Origin: an uncultured Blautia sp.
Lineage (GTDB): Bacteria > Bacillota > Clostridia > Lachnospirales > Lachnospiraceae
Assembly: GCA_900547615.1 (NCBI GenBank)
Contig: URHH01000063.1
Location: 1 to 13,839, forward strand
Reading direction: 5' to 3'
Length of the DNA: 13,839 bases
How positions within the stretch are numbered: position 1 is the stretch's first letter; each line of letters begins with the position of its first letter. Position numbers and translations under genes: made by a program. The notes below the pieces were generated by a model. The model saw nothing but the letters and a program-made list of their open reading frames with translations, made no database searches and was not told the DNA's origin. Shown here piece after piece: positions 13,673 through 13,839 of this stretch.

Positions 13673-13839
13673 ATTTACAAAAAGTTTCTCCGAAGCTTTG
13701 GAAAAGATTATCACTAGCAGCAATAACAAGAAAGAAGACGTGCAAGATTTTGAATCCTTCAAGCCCTCTGCTGTATCATAGTGATGTTGGCTGTGTCCGT
13801 TCCGTCAAGGACTGCCCTACGGCGTATCGGCTTCGCCTT
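13673..13839. other. Coding-like, GC-shifted right edge; no complete gene recognised
   Basis: No complete gene is seen here. On the plus strand one frame ends at about 13781 with a hydrophilic tail that looks like a protein C-terminus (EALEKIITSSNNKKEDVQDF, then ESFKPSAVS). Another plus frame is open from 13673 to the window end, and a minus-strand frame is open from the edge to a stop near 13761. The last 60 bases are clearly richer in G and C than the rest of the window and contain a small GGC-TTC-GCC hairpin. This could be the border of another gene or of an inserted element, but not enough is visible to tell. Confidence 0.35.

Noticed and set aside
1..13839. CRISPR arrays, tRNA or rRNA genes, riboswitches and insertion sequences.
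   Set aside because: I found no regular repeats, cloverleaf-like segments, aptamer-like leaders or transposase frames; all leaders are short.

Overview
The window looks like chromosomal DNA of a low-GC Gram-positive anaerobe, most likely a gut member of the Clostridia (Lachnospiraceae-like). The evidence is the AT-rich composition, the strong AGGAGG-type ribosome binding sites, good sigma-A promoters with 17-base spacers, and the families present: a NifX/FKBP fusion, a PLD-helicase-DUF3427 protein, a YtrA-type GntR regulator with an ABC transporter, and PepT. The genus is inferred from family resemblance only. Every gene except pepT is on the minus strand. No gap between genes exceeds 300 bases.

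Right to left, in the direction of most transcription. (1) 12941-13600 is a MerR/TipA-like regulator behind a promoter with the 19-base spacer typical of MerR-controlled promoters. (2) 9620-12848 is an operon: a GntR/YtrA-type repressor with a near-consensus promoter and a perfect 10+10 base palindrome just past the predicted start of transcription, then an ABC ATPase, a six-helix permease, a small broken frame, a GNAT acetyltransferase and an HD-domain phosphohydrolase. The ATPase frame has a stop at codon 5 after a good ATG, so it must start at an AUU or a later GUG, or be damaged. (3) pepT, on the plus strand, has its own promoter and terminator and diverges from (4) 5634-8180, an operon of a CPA-type cation/proton antiporter, a HIT protein lacking its middle, and a Gfo/Idh/MocA oxidoreductase. 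(5) 4645-5585 is a single-gene unit for a NifX-like/His-Cys linker/SlyD-like FKBP fusion, with its own terminator. (6) 800-4530 holds a lipoprotein rhodanese, a PLD-nuclease/DECH-helicase, its DUF3427 C-terminal part in a different frame, and a NUDIX hydrolase. (7) 96-713 is a YgjP-like zinc metallopeptidase with a possible promoter of its own.

Damage is a recurring theme. The helicase is split in two frames, the HIT protein seems to have an in-frame deletion, the ATPase has an early stop codon, and the small frame at 10658-10802 is shifted. Either this strain's accessory genes are decaying or some of these are assembly errors; checking the reads would decide. The most system-like region is the PLD-helicase-DUF3427-NUDIX module, a plausible DNA-repair or anti-phage unit that appears to have been recently interrupted here.
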